Shown one piece after another: positions 24,648 through 31,689 of a stretch of DNA of 34,100 nucleotides. The notes below the pieces were generated by a model. It worked only from the letters and a program-made list of their open reading frames with translations, was not told where the DNA came from and made no database searches. The DNA comes from Candidatus Caldisaccharidevorator malaysiensis (GTDB lineage: Bacteria; Armatimonadota; Fervidibacteria; Fervidibacterales; Fervidibacteraceae). A program made the position numbers and the translations under genes. Numbering within the stretch: position 1 is the stretch's first letter; each line of letters opens with the position of its first letter. The stretch covers positions 1 through 34,100 of the forward strand of contig JANXBO010000027.1 in NCBI GenBank assembly GCA_025057575.1, given 5' to 3'.

Positions 24648-25222
24648 TATCTCTGCTCTCCTTCCTTCTTCCCCTCTTCGGTTCTTTCCTTTTCTTGAAA
24701 TTGATGGTTCCCGTTTTTCTTCGTTTCTTGCATCTGTCCTTGATCATCCAAGATGCCTTTAAGAAGGTGAATGACCTCGTTTTTGACCTTATTGACCGGA
24801 TTGGAGAGGGGCGCACCGAAGGCGATTTGCTGAGGTTGGATAGCCAGCACCCAGCATTGGATGTCTGCCTCTTCTAAAAGTTGTCCCAGCAGACTGAGTG
24901 AAAGGGTGTGGGTGGTGGGCAGTTTGTCCTCCAAATCGGATAGAGACACCAGTTGCCAATCGCCGGGCTGTCCCCCGAAGTCCACAGCATCTACGAAAAG
25001 GCAAACAGAGGGTCTTTTGTTCAAAATGGGACCGAGAAAATTTTCCGGCACCGCCCCCGCATCAAAGACCCGATCCGGATGAAACTGGGAAAGTTGACCA
25101 GCAATGAGCGAACCCACCCCATCGTCCCCTCTCATCGGGTTGCCGACGCCGACAATGACAAAGTTCCGGTCCCTCAACAGGTCCAACAAGGACTGAACTT
25201 GAGTCTGGTCCATCCCTTTCAT
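24647..25222 (-). CDS. hycI: hydrogenase maturation endopeptidase, HycI-like
   Basis: The 191-residue protease removes the C-terminal peptide of the large subunit after nickel insertion. Family motifs are VGVGNPMRGDDGVG (about 24-37), LFVDAVDFGG with its metal-binding Asp, and TTHTLSLSLLG with the conserved His. The cognate cleavage site (DPCFSCTER followed by Met) is present in the large subunit of this operon. An extra C-terminal tail of about 30 residues is strongly charged (Lys/Glu/Gln-rich) and not usual for the family. ATG 25222 directly follows a GTG that could also serve; the FAD-protein stop overlaps here (GTGATG), indicating coupling. Confidence 0.93.
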   Translation of the reverse strand: MKGMDQTQVQSLLDLLRDRNFVIVGVGNPMRGDDGVGSLIAGQLSQFHPDRVFDAGAVPENFLGPILNKRPSVCLFVDAVDFGGQPGDWQLVSLSDLEDKLPTTHTLSLSLLGQLLEEADIQCWVLAIQPQQIAFGAPLSNPVNKVKNEVIHLLKGILDDQGQMQETKKNGNHQFQEKERTEEGKKEGEQR

Positions 25223-26103
25223 CACCAGGGCTCTTCAATGACCGCCATCTTCTCCAGTTCGGCGAGGGAGAAAACAGGTCCGTCCATACACACATACTTG
25301 TCGGCAACGATGCAGTGCCCGCACTTGCCGACCCCGCACTTCATATGCCGCTCCAAGGTCGCAAAACATCGTTCGGGGGCGATGTGCAGGTCACGGGTCA
25401 GCCCCAAAAGGGCGAAACGGATCATCACCGGAGGTCCACAGACGAAGGCGACGGTTCTTTGCGGATCAATCTTGATCTCTTGGAAAAGGGTCGTGACCAC
25501 CCCGACTTTGCGGGGCGTTTCGGTCCTCTTCTCCCAGACCCCGTCGCCCACATCTACGCTCTGAAAGACTTCTACTCCCTTTTCCTGCCATTCGGGAATT
25601 TGATATTGGTAGAGAAGGTCCCTTGGTGTTCGGGCACCGTAAAGAAGGAGAATCCGACCAAAGTCCTGTCGCCGAAAGAGAAGCTCCCAGAGAAGCCCCC
25701 GCAAGGGCGCCAAACCGATGCCGCCCGCTACGAAGAGAATATCTTGCCCGATGCAGGGTTCTATCGGGAACCCGTTGCCACAGGGACCACGAAAACCGAT
25801 GACATCGCCCGGACGAATCTGGTGAAGGGCTCCCGTGACAAACCCCGCTGCCCGAACCGTCAGGATGATCCGATCGGAAAGGCTGGGCGGTGACGACAGG
25901 GAAATGGGCACCTCCCCGGCACCGAAGACGGTCACCTGGGCAAATTGCCCTGGGCGAAAGTCAATCCCGTTTCTCTCCAACACAAAGTTCTTAATGGGAC
26001 CCGTGACCGCCTCCGCTGGGATCTCGTCTTCAATAGCCGTCACCCGCAAAAGAGTCGGTGTGTATAAACCGTTGTGATCAAAAAAAGCCCTTTCTTCGTT
26101 CAT
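25222..26103 (-). CDS. FAD/NAD(P)-binding electron-transfer subunit (sulfhydrogenase gamma / AsrB-like)
   Basis: The 293-residue protein belongs to the ferredoxin-NADP reductase superfamily. Motifs: flavin-binding RPGQFAQV (50-57) and VPISLSS (65-71); nucleotide-binding GGIGLAPLR (127-135) and CGPP (222-225); and a C-terminal [2Fe-2S] site with C256, C261, C264 and C272 (KCGVGKCGHC...VCMDGP). This is the layout of the gamma subunit of soluble group 3b sulfhydrogenases, of AsrB and of PyrK-like subunits. It would exchange hydride with NAD(P)H and pass single electrons to the adjacent Fe-S subunit. ATGA overlap with that gene argues for a fixed complex. NADH versus NADPH preference cannot be read. 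Confidence 0.92.
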   Translation of the reverse strand: MNEERAFFDHNGLYTPTLLRVTAIEDEIPAEAVTGPIKNFVLERNGIDFRPGQFAQVTVFGAGEVPISLSSPPSLSDRIILTVRAAGFVTGALHQIRPGDVIGFRGPCGNGFPIEPCIGQDILFVAGGIGLAPLRGLLWELLFRRQDFGRILLLYGARTPRDLLYQYQIPEWQEKGVEVFQSVDVGDGVWEKRTETPRKVGVVTTLFQEIKIDPQRTVAFVCGPPVMIRFALLGLTRDLHIAPERCFATLERHMKCGVGKCGHCIVADKYVCMDGPVFSLAELEKMAVIEEPW

Positions 26104-27344
26104 TTTGGATGCCCTCTTTGATGTTCTCTTTTCGGAGCCGTGACGCCTGCCGGCGCCAATTTCTTTTCCGCCAGCGCTTCCGTCATCTCCGTCGCTACGC
26201 GGCTGATCCCGACCTCACCCAAACAAGTTCTCAGACATCGTCCGCAGCCGGTGCAGCCCAACCGATTCATCCGTCCCAGAAATTGCCAGGAAAGTTTGTG
26301 GAAGAACCGAGTCTTGCACCGTTCCCCCGTCGTCCGCCGCGGGTAAATCCCGCCCGCCTGACGGACGAAACCTTGCAGCATACAGCAGTCGCGGTAGCGC
26401 ACCCTCTCGTAGTCCGCTCCCTTACCATTGAATCCGACCAGCAAGGGACAGAAGGCAAGTTCGTTTGCGTCACCTTCCTGCAGTGACGGAGAGAGCGGGC
26501 GGTCTACCACGTTGAAGCAGAAGCAGGTCGGGCAGATGAAGGCACAGCCGCCACATTCCACGCATCGGCTGCCGATCCGGCTCCAGAATTCCTCCTTAAG
26601 GAGCGGTCGGGAAACCATTCGTCCCGCTGCCATCGTCGGGACCCTTTCGTCGGGACTGTATTGGTCAAAAGTGCGGATAATGGTGGCGACCCGCTCTTTC
26701 TGCTCCTTTATTGCCTCGTCCGTTGCCGGCTGGAGCAGGTAATGGAAGCCCGTCGCCAGTTTTTCTCCTTTCTCACTGCCGATCTCCACCAGCCAGCCGT
26801 CGGTCAAACGGGTTAACTGCCAATCAAAACCTTCGGTTAACGCCGGTCCCCCATCGCAACAGACGCACATACAGGTGGGGGCTGCCTTTTGACAGACGAT
26901 GCTGATCAAAATGAATTTCTCCCTTTTTGCCTTGTATTGCGGATCGGCGAGGTCCGGTCGGGAGAACATCTCACCCAGGAGAAACCGATCCAGGTAGGCC
27001 AATCCCGCCACATCACAACTTCGGACACCAAACAGAATGGTCTCCTGGTTCTCTTCCGAGCACACCTCAACGACCCAGTTCTGATCGTCCGTGCGCCGAT
27101 AGGACAAGAGGCGTTCCTCGTTGGGCAAGACAAACTCTTTGGGCGGGACCAAACTGTTGACATAGTCTTCGTCCCAGCAAATCTCTCGGATGTCGCGGAT
27201 TCTCTGAAAGAGGACCTCGCCGTTGACCTTCGTCGGTGCCACGAGCACACCCTTTTCCGCCCAGTTTTCTAAAATCTTTTGCAAGTCAGTTGTGCTAACC
27301 CAGCGGGTCTCCTTTCTTTGTGTCCCTTCCGCCTTTCGCTCCAA
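26100..27344 (-). CDS. 4Fe-4S dicluster electron-transfer subunit (sulfhydrogenase beta / AsrA-like)
   Basis: The 414-residue protein has an N-terminal domain with VRSCDVAGLAYLDRFLL (108-124) and a Cys-rich patch CMCVCCDGG (158-166) typical of this family. Two C-terminal cluster motifs follow: C261-x2-C-x2-C-x3-C271-P and C364-x2-C-x2-C-x3-C374. The second site has Leu instead of the usual Pro after its last Cys. In group 3b hydrogenases and anaerobic sulfite reductases, the equivalent subunit connects the flavoprotein to the catalytic subunit. The start is TTG 27344, supported by GGAGGGAGG about 8 bases before it. It lies 17 bases after the FDH-like gene and overlaps the flavoprotein gene by four bases. 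Confidence 0.9.
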   Translation of the reverse strand: MERKAEGTQRKETRWVSTTDLQKILENWAEKGVLVAPTKVNGEVLFQRIRDIREICWDEDYVNSLVPPKEFVLPNEERLLSYRRTDDQNWVVEVCSEENQETILFGVRSCDVAGLAYLDRFLLGEMFSRPDLADPQYKAKREKFILISIVCQKAAPTCMCVCCDGGPALTEGFDWQLTRLTDGWLVEIGSEKGEKLATGFHYLLQPATDEAIKEQKERVATIIRTFDQYSPDERVPTMAAGRMVSRPLLKEEFWSRIGSRCVECGGCAFICPTCFCFNVVDRPLSPSLQEGDANELAFCPLLVGFNGKGADYERVRYRDCCMLQGFVRQAGGIYPRRTTGERCKTRFFHKLSWQFLGRMNRLGCTGCGRCLRTCLGEVGISRVATEMTEALAEKKLAPAGVTAPKREHQRGHPK

Positions 27345-27361
27345 CGGTTCTTCCTCCCTCC

Positions 27362-28957
27362 TTAAGGGGCGGGTCTAATGCGAACGGGAGTCGGTCGGAA
27401 AATCGGGATTTTCAGAGCAGGATCTACGATCAGGGACTTAAGAGCCGTTCCCGCCGCTTCCCAAAGGGACATCGGCAGTAGCGCAACGCCACGAGCCGGT
27501 CGTTGGTCCACCTTCACCCGTAGCCTTAAGGTTCCCTCCCGTGCCTCTATGAGCGCATCACTGAAGGGGCGGACACCCAGTTTCCGGGCATCTTCGGGGT
27601 TGAGGCTGACATAACCGTTCGGAAAATCCGCCCTTTCGTTTCGGGCTTCCCGCCAAACGGTTACTGACGCCTGACTGAAAATGTGCCGGTTCCAAAAAGT
27701 GCCGCTGTCCAAAGTTAGGACCATCGGATAGGATTCATCGGGCGGATCAGGAGAGATCCCACCGTCCGGATAAGGTAGGGGACCTGGGGTGATGCCGTTG
27801 CCGGCATCAGCCCATTCTTCCAAAAGACAAGCAATGATCTGACCCTCCGTCCAGCCGGCAAGGGGCTCCTGAACGGGACCGACCTGCTGAACGCGCCCCT
27901 CCGTATTGGTCACGGTTCCGTCCTTTTCCCAAAGCAGCGCGCCCGGGAGCACCAAATGGGCTAACCGGGCAGTAGGGGTCAGCAAAGAGTCCACCACCAG
28001 CGACCACTCCACACGGGCAAAGGCTTGTTTAGTTTGCTCGGGAAAGAATTCCGATGGATCATCGGCGAAAACGATGAGCGCCTTCAATTTACCTTCGGAA
28101 GCCGCTTGGAGAATTTCAAAAGCCCCCATCCCATCAGCAGGAGGGTAGAAACCGCTTTCCACTAAACCCCGTTGATTGACATAGTCCGTCAAGAAAACGG
28201 TCCTCTGCCGATCCAAAGCCATCCAAGCGCGGGATCCTTGCCCCTCAAGAGCGATTTCCGACGAAAGGACTGTCAAACCGATGCAGGAGTTGGGAAGTCG
28301 GTCCAGTTCCGATCCGGGCAGGGCTTCTACATAGTCGGCATAGTCGGGGAATTGACTGAGGGGCAGTCGGCGACTGTCAACGAAGCGAACTTTATGGTTT
28401 TTGTAGATCGCCCGCACCAGCCGGCGATGGGCTTGAGGATGGCGGTGGGCGCAGTCCGTCGCCAGGACGGTCACATCGGACGCTTCCTCTATCGTTTCCA
28501 GCCCTTTGGCGGGAAACGGAAGGTAACCCATCCTCTGGAACGAATCCCGATGGGGCGTGCCGATGGCATCGGATAATTGCTTCAAGAGCCCGATCTCTTC
28601 CGTCGTCAGCCGAGCAGAGCCCAAAACCCCAATTTTTTCCGGTCCGTAGCGCTGGCAAAGGTCTTTAAGTTGCCGACGGGCTATCTCCAGAGCGTCTTCA
28701 ACGGACAAAGGTCTTTGAGTCCCATTAGAGTCCCGAACCAGCCCATAACGCACTCGCAAGGGGGAAAAAAGGAGTTCACCCGATGCCCAGCCCCTCAGAA
28801 ACAGTCCGCCCTGACTAACGGGATGGTTGTCCAAGGGGAAAGCCGATCGTCCCAGCAGGACTAGTCCACACCCCATCCCGCAGAAGGGGCAAACAGTCAT
28901 CGCCACCCCCATTCCCTTGCCCTCCTCGGTTCGGTGATGCTCTATCATTTCCATCAT
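27362..28957 (-). CDS. molybdopterin oxidoreductase-like protein (FdhA/NuoG-like) lacking key cysteines
   Basis: The 531-residue protein is the first of the hydrogenase operon. An N-terminal cluster motif C23-P-F-C26-x3-C30 resembles formate dehydrogenase, but the expected fourth Cys (GxLCxKGW) is Phe53 in GGLFLRGW. The stretch following SARLTTEE lacks the Cys/Sec active-site residue of formate dehydrogenases. A VLPGALLWEKDGTVTNTEGRVQQ motif and a C-terminal dinucleotide-binding-like beta-barrel (about 425-531; GYVSLNPEDARKLGV) are kept. It is shorter than FdhF (about 700). This suggests a structural or electron-relay subunit rather than an active formate dehydrogenase. ATG 28957 is chosen because GGAGG lies 5 bases upstream; a longer TTG frame would run through the operator. 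Confidence 0.82.
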   Translation of the reverse strand: MMEMIEHHRTEEGKGMGVAMTVCPFCGMGCGLVLLGRSAFPLDNHPVSQGGLFLRGWASGELLFSPLRVRYGLVRDSNGTQRPLSVEDALEIARRQLKDLCQRYGPEKIGVLGSARLTTEEIGLLKQLSDAIGTPHRDSFQRMGYLPFPAKGLETIEEASDVTVLATDCAHRHPQAHRRLVRAIYKNHKVRFVDSRRLPLSQFPDYADYVEALPGSELDRLPNSCIGLTVLSSEIALEGQGSRAWMALDRQRTVFLTDYVNQRGLVESGFYPPADGMGAFEILQAASEGKLKALIVFADDPSEFFPEQTKQAFARVEWSLVVDSLLTPTARLAHLVLPGALLWEKDGTVTNTEGRVQQVGPVQEPLAGWTEGQIIACLLEEWADAGNGITPGPLPYPDGGISPDPPDESYPMVLTLDSGTFWNRHIFSQASVTVWREARNERADFPNGYVSLNPEDARKLGVRPFSDALIEAREGTLRLRVKVDQRPARGVALLPMSLWEAAGTALKSLIVDPALKIPIFRPTPVRIRPAP

Positions 28958-29023
28958 CCTGTCCTCCGCCCCATATAGTCCGTCAAAAGCGATCAATGTC
29001 CGTAGGGTAACTAACCGATTGCC

Positions 29024-29042
29024 TGTCAGGAAAAACCTGACA
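29024..29042. promoter_or_regulatory. hydrogenase operator site 4 (perfect arms)
   Basis: TGTCAGG-AAAAA-CCTGACA has perfect 7-base arms and a 5-base AT spacer. It lies 67 bases before the first gene of the hydrogenase operon, on its promoter side. Confidence 0.75.
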
Positions 29043-29046
29043 TATT

Positions 29047-29073
29047 CAGGACATTCTTGTCGCAATTGTCCTG
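29047..29073. repeat. inverted repeat CAGGACA-N13-TGTCCTG
   Basis: Perfect 7-base arms 13 bases apart, starting 4 bases beyond operator site 4. The arms share the TGTC core with the operator but with CTG instead of AGG. It could be an activator site for either divergent gene. Confidence 0.4.
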
Positions 29074-29127
29074 TTGCCGGTGCTCTTGAAGCAAGAGGAT
29101 CGGGTCAGACTCAAACCGCTGTATCAT

Positions 29128-29155
29128 TTGCAAAACGAAAGGTTTTCCTTTGCAA
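29128..29155 (+). promoter_or_regulatory. leader hairpin before the FAH gene
   Basis: TTGCAAA (29128-29134) pairs with TTTGCAA (29149-29155), and an inner GAAA/TTTC pair extends the stem. The hairpin ends two bases before the GGAG ribosome site, so it may influence translation or be a protein-binding site. No known riboswitch class is recognised. Confidence 0.4.
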
Positions 29156-29168
29156 CGGAGGTGGTTGT

Positions 29169-30077
29169 GTGAAGTTAGTCCAGTTTCACTTGCCCGGTGT
29201 CGGTAAGAGGTTTGGGGTTGTTAAAGGAAAGATGGTTTGGGACCTGACGGATCATTATCCGACCTGCTACGACGCCGTTCTGGAAGCACTACGGCGGAAC
29301 CAGACCCTGGACGCTTTGCTAACCCCCTGTTTGAGCGCCATTCGGAGAAAAAAGACGGCTGCTGTGCCCTTGGAAGAACTGCTGAGGACCCCTTCGCCGG
29401 AAAAGCCCCACCTTCTTCTCCCCATTGATCCTCCAGAGGTCTGGGGTGCTGGGGTTACTTACAAACGAAGCGCCCTCGGAAGGGATGCCGATAGTCAGAC
29501 GGACATTTACACGAGAGTCTATTTCAGTGACCGACCAGAGATTTTCTTCAAAGCGACCGCCAGTCGTTGTTCACCACCCTACGGACCCATCGGCATCCGA
29601 TCCGATTCTCAGTTTACGGCGCCCGAAGCGGAGGTCGCCATCCTCATCGGCGAGAGCCTGACTCCCCTCGCCTACACCCTCTGCAATGATGTGTCCGCCT
29701 GGGATATTGAGCGGGAGAATCCCCTTTATCTTCCTCAGTCCAAGACTTTTCTGTGGTGCTGTTCCTTCGGTCCCTGGCTGGTGACCGCCGACCAGGTCCC
29801 TGACCCCACCCAGATCCCGTTCACCTGCCGCATTCGGCGCAACGGAACGATCCTGTTTGAAGCCAAAGCCTCTACCCGCCAAATGAACAGAACCTTTCAA
29901 GACCTTCTCTCCTTCCTCTTGCGCAACAATCCAGTCCCACCCGGAAGCCTTTTGACGACGGGAACGGGGATTATGATGGGCGAAGAAGCCGCTTTAAGGG
30001 ACGGCGATATCGTGGAAATTGAAAGCCGGTTGCTGGGTCTACTGGTCAACCGGGCAACGAAACTACCCGAAACGTGA
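29169..30077 (+). CDS. fumarylacetoacetate hydrolase-family protein (2-keto-3-deoxy-aldonate dehydratase-like)
   Basis: The 302-residue protein shows the FAH C-terminal fold: GAGVTYKRS (93-101), SDRPEIFFKAT, metal-binding Glu153 and Glu155 in TAPEAEVAILIG, Asp174 in LCNDVSAWDIE, then ENPLYLPQSK and TGTGIMMGEEAALRDGDIVEIE. The run with RDADSQTDIY and NPLYLPQSK resembles FAH members acting on 2-keto-3-deoxy sugar acids in oxidative sugar pathways, so a dehydratase in pentose, fucose or rhamnose breakdown is the best guess; hydrolase or isomerase activity is possible. GTG 29169 is chosen because GGAGGTGG stands just before it and the upstream frame has no domain. It is divergent from the hydrogenase operon. 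Confidence 0.85.
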   Translation: MKLVQFHLPGVGKRFGVVKGKMVWDLTDHYPTCYDAVLEALRRNQTLDALLTPCLSAIRRKKTAAVPLEELLRTPSPEKPHLLLPIDPPEVWGAGVTYKRSALGRDADSQTDIYTRVYFSDRPEIFFKATASRCSPPYGPIGIRSDSQFTAPEAEVAILIGESLTPLAYTLCNDVSAWDIERENPLYLPQSKTFLWCCSFGPWLVTADQVPDPTQIPFTCRIRRNGTILFEAKASTRQMNRTFQDLLSFLLRNNPVPPGSLLTTGTGIMMGEEAALRDGDIVEIESRLLGLLVNRATKLPET

Positions 30078-30081
30078 CCGA

Positions 30082-30098
30082 CTGCCCTACCAGGGCAG
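30082..30098 (+). terminator. probable terminator hairpin of the FAH gene
   Basis: CTGCCCT-ACC-AGGGCAG is a perfect 7-base stem with a 3-base loop, 4 bases after the FAH stop. It is followed by a pyrimidine-rich GCTCTCTTTTCC. It overlaps the end of the convergent pabB coding region, so it may slow transcription from both sides. Confidence 0.55.
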
Positions 30099-31601
30099 GC
30101 TCTCTTTTCCCCCAGCACCCAAGAGCGAGTTTTGGGAAAGGGACGGCACGCCTTGTTGACCGAGGGCGTTCATTAAGGCTCTGGCTTTGACCAGTGTCTC
30201 TTCGTATTCCTCTTCTGGGTTGCTGTCCGCCACAATGGCGCTCCCTGCGTAGAAGGACGCCATACCGTTGCACAAGATAAGGATCCGGATCGCCATACTC
30301 AAATCCAAGTGTCCCGTGACCGAAAGGTAACCGATGGCACCGGTGTAAACGGACCGGCTGACCGTCTCCACTTCCTCAATGATTTGCATCGCCCGAATTT
30401 TGGGCGCCCCGGTAACGGAACCACCGGGAAAGGTCGCCCGCAAAAGATCCACCAGACCCACCCCTTCCTTCAGCCGCCCCTCCACCGTTGAAGTTAAGTG
30501 AAAAACGGTCGGGAAGGTCTCCAATAGACATAGTTCGGGCACCCAGACGGAACCCGTCTCCGCTACCCGCCCCAAATCGTTCCTCTCCAAATCCACGATC
30601 ATAATGTGCTCCGCTCTGTCTTTCTCGCTGGACAGCAACTGGTCCCTCATTCTTCGCTCTTCTTCACCGTCCTTCCCTCTCGGGCGCGTTCCCTTTATGG
30701 GTCGGGTGTGAATGTAACGAGCGGTCGGATCGTAATGCAAAAACCGCTCCGGAGACGCACTGATGACCCAAAAATCACCGCCGTCAAGGTAAGCAGCAAA
30801 GGGTGACGGGTTTTTCTGTCTCAGGTAAAGGAAAAGGTCCATCGGGTCTCGGGCGCAGGGAACAAGAAATCTTTGGGCGAGGCACGCCTGATAGATGTCT
30901 CCAGCGCTGATGTACGCCTTCACCCTCTCCACAGACCGCCGGTATTGGTTACCGGTAAAGTTGGAGGTGGCAGCCACTTCCTTAACTGGTTCCTCCAACA
31001 ACCGATCGGATCCCGAATCGTCCATCAGACAAACCGCCCGAGACAGAACCGTCTCCACCTCCTGAAGCCTTTCCCTTGCCCTCTGCGCACCCTCCTGTCC
31101 CTCCATTGGAAGACCAGTGGACGAGATCAGAAGGTTGCCCGAAAAATCATCAACAGTAATGACCGTATCGTAAAAAGCCAGCCACAAGTCGGGAAGAGCA
31201 AAGTCGGACGGTAGATCGCTTCCGACGGGTTCCAATAGACTCTTCAGATCGTAACCGAAAAAACCGATGGCACCCGCTGGCAAAGGTGTCGGTAATGAGC
31301 CCCTCGGAGCCGAACGCCAAAGGTCCCTGGTCATTTGGTCTAACAGAGTTAGCGTGCTGCCCTGATTCCATCTCCCGTTCCACCAACGGACCAGCGCACG
31401 TTGTCCTTTCGCCCTTAGAACCGCAAAAGGGTCAAAGGCGATAAAAGACCTTTGGGAGAGGCGATACCGGGGATTATCGTTCGGTTCCCATTGAGAGTCC
31501 AAAATCACCAGGTGGCGCAAATTTAATTTGGGCAAAACTCTGTAAAGGTCTTCCAATTGATTCGGAACCCAGCCCCATTGCCCGGTAACAGGACGCACCA
31601 T
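30087..31601 (-). CDS. pabB: aminodeoxychorismate synthase component I (PabB)
   Basis: The 504-residue chorismate-utilising enzyme makes 4-amino-4-deoxychorismate for folate. Motifs: SAGDIYQACLAQRF, VISASPERFL, TRPIKGTRPRG, EHIMIVDLERNDLGR, FPGGSVTGAPKIRAMQIIEE and YTGAIGYLS. The PIKGT lysine is the nucleophile of PabB; anthranilate synthase TrpE has Ala at that place, which separates the two. An N-terminal domain (about 1-180, AGAIGFFGYDL) is present, and the C-terminal 25 residues carry no clear domain. No fused glutaminase or lyase domain is seen, so PabA and PabC must be elsewhere. ATG 31601 has only a weak AAGG upstream. It is convergent with the FAH gene. Confidence 0.93.
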   Translation of the reverse strand: MVRPVTGQWGWVPNQLEDLYRVLPKLNLRHLVILDSQWEPNDNPRYRLSQRSFIAFDPFAVLRAKGQRALVRWWNGRWNQGSTLTLLDQMTRDLWRSAPRGSLPTPLPAGAIGFFGYDLKSLLEPVGSDLPSDFALPDLWLAFYDTVITVDDFSGNLLISSTGLPMEGQEGAQRARERLQEVETVLSRAVCLMDDSGSDRLLEEPVKEVAATSNFTGNQYRRSVERVKAYISAGDIYQACLAQRFLVPCARDPMDLFLYLRQKNPSPFAAYLDGGDFWVISASPERFLHYDPTARYIHTRPIKGTRPRGKDGEEERRMRDQLLSSEKDRAEHIMIVDLERNDLGRVAETGSVWVPELCLLETFPTVFHLTSTVEGRLKEGVGLVDLLRATFPGGSVTGAPKIRAMQIIEEVETVSRSVYTGAIGYLSVTGHLDLSMAIRILILCNGMASFYAGSAIVADSNPEEEYEETLVKARALMNALGQQGVPSLSQNSLLGAGGKESLPW

Positions 31602-31689
31602 TGACCTTAATCACTCAGTGGAATGCCCATCTTGCTCGGATAAATCAGACCCGAAATAAATATTGACGCCATTATCTTTTTTCTGGGGA

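Larger units (their letters stand above)
28958..29168. promoter_or_regulatory. divergent control region, hydrogenase operon / FAH gene
   Basis: This 211-base gap holds operator site 4 (29024-29042), CAGGACA-N13-TGTCCTG (29047-29073), a short CTCTTG-AAG-CAAGAG hairpin (29083-29097) and a longer hairpin (29128-29155) just before the FAH ribosome site. On the minus strand TTGCGA and TATGTC are 15 bases apart, a weak promoter candidate whose -10 would overlap operator site 4. Confidence 0.6.

Noticed and set aside
27362-28957. Functional formate dehydrogenase as hydrogenlyase partner
   Set aside because: The fourth cluster Cys and the active-site Cys/Sec are missing and the protein is short, so formate oxidation is not supported.
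28958-29065. N-terminal extension of the FDH-like protein to a TTG at 29065
   Set aside because: It would place the operator inside coding sequence, has no ribosome site, and ATG 28957 has GGAGG at ideal spacing.
29019-29168. N-terminal extension of the FAH protein to 29019
   Set aside because: The extra 50 residues have no FAH features and overlap operator site 4; GTG 29169 with GGAGGTGG fits the family length.
30087-31601. TrpE (anthranilate synthase) for the chorismate enzyme
   Set aside because: The PIKGT motif with lysine marks PabB, and no trp genes are nearby.
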